Assembly (NCBI RefSeq): GCF_032854445.1
Contig: NC_088300.1
Coordinates: 14,513,570 to 14,577,569, forward strand
Reading direction: 5' to 3'
From: Liolophura sinensis
Lineage: Eukaryota; Mollusca; Polyplacophora; Chitonida; Chitonidae
DNA: 64,000 nt
Shown: in pieces, positions 60,183 to 64,000 of the stretch
How positions within the stretch are numbered: position 1 is the stretch's first letter
Layout of the letters: every line of letters starts with the position of its first letter
Program-made: the position numbers and the translations under genes
The notes under the pieces: generated by a model
Seen by the model: the letters and a program-made list of their open reading frames with translations, nothing else
Told to the model about the DNA's origin: nothing
The model's database searches: none

Positions 60183-60432
60183 TTTATTTATTTATTTATT
60201 TGATTGATGTTTTACGCCGTACTCAGGAATATTTTACTTATACGACCGCAGCCAGCATTATGGTGGGTGGAAACCTGGCAGAGCCGGGGGAAACCCACGA
60301 CCATCCGCAGGTTGCTGACAGACCTTCCCACGCACGACCGAAGAGCAAGCCAGCATAAGCGACGCATTGGCGAGAGACTCCTGGGTCATTACGCTGCGCC
60401 AGCGCGCTAACTAACTGAGCCAAGGAGGCCCC
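60183..60432 (-). repeat. SINE type 1, near full length
   Basis: On the minus strand: tRNA-like head GGGGCCTCCTTGGCTCAGTT, 'agttagcgcgctggcgcagc', 'gtaatgacccaggagtctct', then the core and a run of AAAT units. Among the best preserved copies here. Confidence 0.9.
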
Positions 60433-60439
60433 TTTTACA

Positions 60440-61515
60440 CTTATAAGAAATGGGATTGTTTCCATGCGAATGCTCCCCTTGATTTTCCCCCATTCGTTCA
60501 CCCAGCTGATTTCAATAGCTTTTTGACTTTTGAAGTATAGAAATATTTCTCTTCTCTTTTCTAAGTCCCTTACATTTAATGACATACCACGTGTATACCA
60601 TTGTGGAAAAGCACATGTAATTAATCACCTTTCCCTCAGCAATATAGACCTATGAAAATATTTAAATCTCCTTTTGGACAGAAGTTCTGGTAGTGAAGAG
60701 AAGTCACTAATTTTCTAAAGTGAGACTAACTACTGTTGCTAAGACTGTCTGAATAAAACGATTTAGATTTCACTGATCACAAACATGGAATATTACACGC
60801 GTTGAATTAATATAATACTGTTCATCAACACACATGTTGCACGTATCACGGCATGTAGTTCATACTGGTGTGAGAAAACATCAATATTTCAACAAACAGT
60901 TTCAATTGCAGCTGTATGAAACTGTTCTTAGTCGGTAAAAAGTCTTAATTCAAAAGAAGCCCCCCCCCCAATAACAATAAATAAATAAATAATAAATATA
61001 AGAAGCATGGCAGAAATGGTATTACTTAATACAGCTTCAACAGTTCATCTCAGGCCACAGCCAGATAATTCTGAAAGCCTTTGGTTTAATGTATGTTACA
61101 TGTGATAGACTACACACTGTTTTGACTAATTCTAGACCAGTGACATCTGATAACATCGCTGCAGTTTTCTCACCTAACTCTGCTTAAGCCATGGTGTTGG
61201 GGAGCTTGTAAATTGGCTATTGTTTAAGCATTTACATGAACATTTAGAATAAAACCGTGACAAGAGGCCGTATTACACACCACAATTAAATTCATTTTTA
61301 TTTTAGTTCACCAGGTCGCCGAAAGATGAAGCATGTGGGAAAAGTCTGCTGTCTAGGAGTTTTCTTGACGATTATCTCCCCTCGATACGTTCTTCAGACA
61401 GATTGGGTAAGAAGTTGAAATGGACAGTAATGTGAACTGTCCCGTGTGAGTCAAGTGACTAGTGCAACACCCACAAACAGAGGCGATTGTCGAATGTGGT
61501 GTAAAGTAACTAACA
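60440..61515. other. Upstream region of the RNase T2 gene
   Basis: No gene seen. It includes a C-run at 60961 followed by 'aataacaataaataaataaa'. The RNase T2 promoter and any 5' UTR exon should lie here. No TATA box was clear. Confidence 0.4.
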
Positions 61516-62289
61516 ATGGAATTCGGTAAACATATTGCTGTAGCTGCTTTTGTTTTGATATGGAGTGCCACGGTCATTCATTCAGACAACCCCTTCTGGA
61601 GTTACTTTGTCTACACACAACAATGGCCCGTGGCGGCCTGTATCGATGGTAATGCCACCGGGCACGTCTGTGTGATTCCGCAGAATGTGACCACGTGGAC
61701 AATCCATGGTCTCTGGCCTAGTGACCCAAAGACACCCGAAGAGCCGGCCAACTGCAATTCCTCTTGGAAGTTTGACGAAAGACAAATCTATACCCTAGAA
61801 GATGACCTGAAGAAGTTCTGGCCTAACCTCTACACGGAAAGTGAAACGACGGAGTTCTGGGCGCACGAATGGGACAAACATGGCACGTGCTCCACTAATC
61901 TACCCAGTACCAACAACGAACATAGCTATTTCTCCACAGGCCTACTTCTCAATAAACTGTACAATCTGACGAGGCTTTTTGAACACTACAATTTGCTTCC
62001 TGGTAAAGTGTACAAGCTGTATGAGTTTCAACAGGCCATAAATGAAACATACAAACAACAACCAAATATTGAATGTGTCTTCAATAAGGAATTTGGAAAA
62101 GAAGAAATCCAGTTCATATACCAGATAGAACTTTGCTTGGATAAGTCTTTCAAGGTTATAAAATGTCCCAGGCATTCAGTGGTGAAGCAAAACAAGCTTG
62201 TTATACACAACTCTACTTTGCAAGAAATTGTGACAGGTCAATGTAGCACGCGAAAACCTCTGCAGTACCTTAGTATTCAACATCTGTGA
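61516..62289 (+). CDS. RNASET2: RNase T2, secreted, single exon
   Basis: An uninterrupted 257-residue frame. Residues 1-23 form a signal peptide (hydrophobic IAVAAFVLIWSATVIHS), with the mature protein starting near DNPFWSY. The two catalytic signatures of RNase T2 are intact: CAS I WTIHGLWP (His64) and CAS II FWAHEWDKHGTC (Glu118, Lys121, His122). Cysteines at 42, 52, 80 and 125 and further on fit the family's disulfides. Several N-glycosylation sequons (N46, N57, N81) suggest secretion or a lysosomal site. The enzyme cleaves single-stranded RNA through 2',3'-cyclic phosphates. Length matches other animal RNase T2 proteins. The absence of introns is unusual, because vertebrate RNASET2 has several, and suggests a retrocopy or lineage intron loss. 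The first in-frame Met fits the signal peptide. Confidence 0.95.
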   Translation: MEFGKHIAVAAFVLIWSATVIHSDNPFWSYFVYTQQWPVAACIDGNATGHVCVIPQNVTTWTIHGLWPSDPKTPEEPANCNSSWKFDERQIYTLEDDLKKFWPNLYTESETTEFWAHEWDKHGTCSTNLPSTNNEHSYFSTGLLLNKLYNLTRLFEHYNLLPGKVYKLYEFQQAINETYKQQPNIECVFNKEFGKEEIQFIYQIELCLDKSFKVIKCPRHSVVKQNKLVIHNSTLQEIVTGQCSTRKPLQYLSIQHL

Positions 62290-62444
62290 TTTGTACGCCA
62301 CAGCAATAACTTTATTGGCTTTAATTATGGAAACTGGATTATTGTGTAGCATATGTATATTGGAATACATATGGATAATCCTGTCATGTATATAGGTTAT
62401 TGTGCAAATTTATATATTTTTGTACCTGGTGGTGTGATGATAAT

Positions 62445-62566
62445 TAGCCGTGGGTTTCCCCTGGGCCCTGCCCTATTTCCGCCCACATAATGTTGGTCAC
62501 CATTGCATAAGTGAAATTTTCTTGAGTACAGTGTAAAATACCAATCAGGTAAATAAAATAAATCGA
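62445..62566 (+). repeat. SINE type 1, diverged 3' half
   Basis: 'gccgtgggtttcccctgggc', 'cataatgttggtcaccattg', 'cataagtgaaattttcttga', 'gtacagtgtaaaataccaat', then 'aataaaataaat'. Its tail supplies an AATAAA about 260 nt after the RNase T2 stop and could serve as its polyadenylation signal. Confidence 0.7.
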
Positions 62567-62569
62567 TAG

Positions 62570-64000
62570 CTAAGCATGAACTACCTCAAACCAGGAATTG
62601 TGAAGGTTTTAATTAATGATTGTATAAGTGTCATTTTATTTCAACATGTGGTTTTTGGTATTTAGGAACTGTCTATGTTAGATAATTTCCGTGTGAAAAG
62701 TTGTCAGTTGATCATGATGTAAAATTTGATATCATCCTTAGAACTAGATTGACGTTTTCCATTTTTATGTTGATGATTTGGTCGCACATCATTTATTAGC
62801 ACTCACTTACATGCAAGAATTTTCAATTCATGCATGTATGTAATATCAGGGATATCCGCAATGAAGTTTCATTGGTTGTTGCTCATTAAACAAATCATAT
62901 TCTTCGTGCTGTTTCATATAGCCACTTAATTAACAGGTAAGATTCCACCCATGTGAATTCTGGTATTAATTCATGAACTTTTGAATTTTGGACATTTTAT
63001 AACCTGAATTTTATTAGAAATGAGAAAATTGCATGTCTAGATGGGCTATGGTTGAATTTGAAATCTGTTTAAGTTTCCAGACATATGGCTGATTCAGTGG
63101 GTCATTAAGCTTGGAATGCTGCAGGCTCTGCAAAATGTTGAATGTACAAGTTTAATGGTTGAAAATCTTAAAAGGCTATATTGTTACAAAACTGTGGCCT
63201 CTGTGACCAAGGTAGTTAGTGTACCAGCACCGTGCAATGACATTAGTGCCTCTCACCAATGCAGTCACTGTGAGTGTGTCATCCTCTGTAGGCTATCAAA
63301 TGCTGACATTTATAGATATGTACAGCATATTAAAATTTATGATTTTCATTCCATAACCTAAACAAAAGATATTTTTTTTATGAATATTGTACTATTAACA
63401 TGAGCTGATGATTGCTTCAAGTGAATTTTCCACATTACCATATCTGCATGTAATTTTCTCACAGTTGTGCTGTGATATGGTGCATATACTCTTGCAGTTT
63501 GTAAATGATGTCTTAGTTGTTTTCATTTGTCATTTTTATTTAAAAGTTGCATATTGTCCCAAAAATTGATGTCTGTGCATGTTTTCTTCTATTTTATTGT
63601 TTAAATTATATTTATTTAGGATGCCAGAAATGACATTTTTCTTTCTCTGTCTGGTGAACTGCCCAGCTTGTTACATGTAAACTTTGTTTGTTACTACTGT
63701 ATGGATGAATGAGCCGAAACTTTGTGCAAAGAAATTTTGTGGCACAGATTTTTAATCTGTATAATTCAGGCAAAGCATAGAAGATGAATGGCAAGAGTTA
63801 GTGTTATTAACAGGGAAATTTTACAAAATGGTTAATATAGATTTATGGGTGCCCTGGAATAGAAGTTTTTATTTGGTATTTGTAAGTACATGTATTGATA
63901 TCAGTTAATTATTTTCAGCAGTGAAATGATTTTTCTTCAGGTATGAATTGATTCATATTCAGCTATATATTGGTACATATCCAGGTGTAATTTGCATTAT
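62570..64000. other. 3' flank, no gene seen
   Basis: AT-rich sequence. A head fragment of SINE type 1 is recognisable at 63213-63270 ('gtgcctctcaccaatgcagt', 'cactgtgagtgt'). Open frames are short and without features. Confidence 0.45.

Overview
The window looks like nuclear DNA of a lophotrochozoan animal, most likely a mollusc and probably a bivalve. It is AT-rich and intron-rich. It carries many copies of two tRNA-derived SINE types common in molluscan genomes: one has the core 'acgccgtactcaagaatat' and an (AAAT)n tail, the other has the core 'tcatatgactgaaaaatt' and 'gttaaaccccaa'. There are also several MITE-like elements, many minisatellites and long (TA)n tracts. I name no species.

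The main content is a tandem set of three paralogous four-pass membrane protein genes on the minus strand: gene A 4018-15960, gene B 16941-23924 and gene C 32564-45064. All three have five coding exons with identical intron phases (0, 2, 2, 0), four conserved cysteines and the layout I recall for the TMEM179/TMEM179B family. Gene A has two candidate last exons, which suggests alternative C-termini. A possible relic of a fourth copy (exon 2-like) lies at 49705-49917. Between genes B and C, on the plus strand, is a calmodulin-like gene (27814-29914) in which EF-hand 2 has lost its calcium ligands.

The right part holds a minus-strand gene (54690-59583). One splice route ends in the start of a SET-like (KMT5A-type) domain and another reads in frame to an acidic C-terminus I do not recognise. 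Next comes an intact single-exon secreted RNase T2 gene on the plus strand (61516-62289).

The segment 37286-43440, inside intron 1 of gene C, is filled by a broken Ty3/gypsy retrotransposon, then remains of another element-like ORF region, then a 22-bp minisatellite. Other mobile DNA includes a 1.4-kb element with short inverted ends (14161-15579), two MITEs sharing long inverted ends (22703-22910 and 50412-50489), a ~0.45-kb repeat present in both orientations (17610-18115 and 49187-49645), and two stretches built from the word GGTCGCCYAAATGAC.

All gene models come from reading splice sites and frames by eye. Family names rest on remembered motifs, and no database search was possible.
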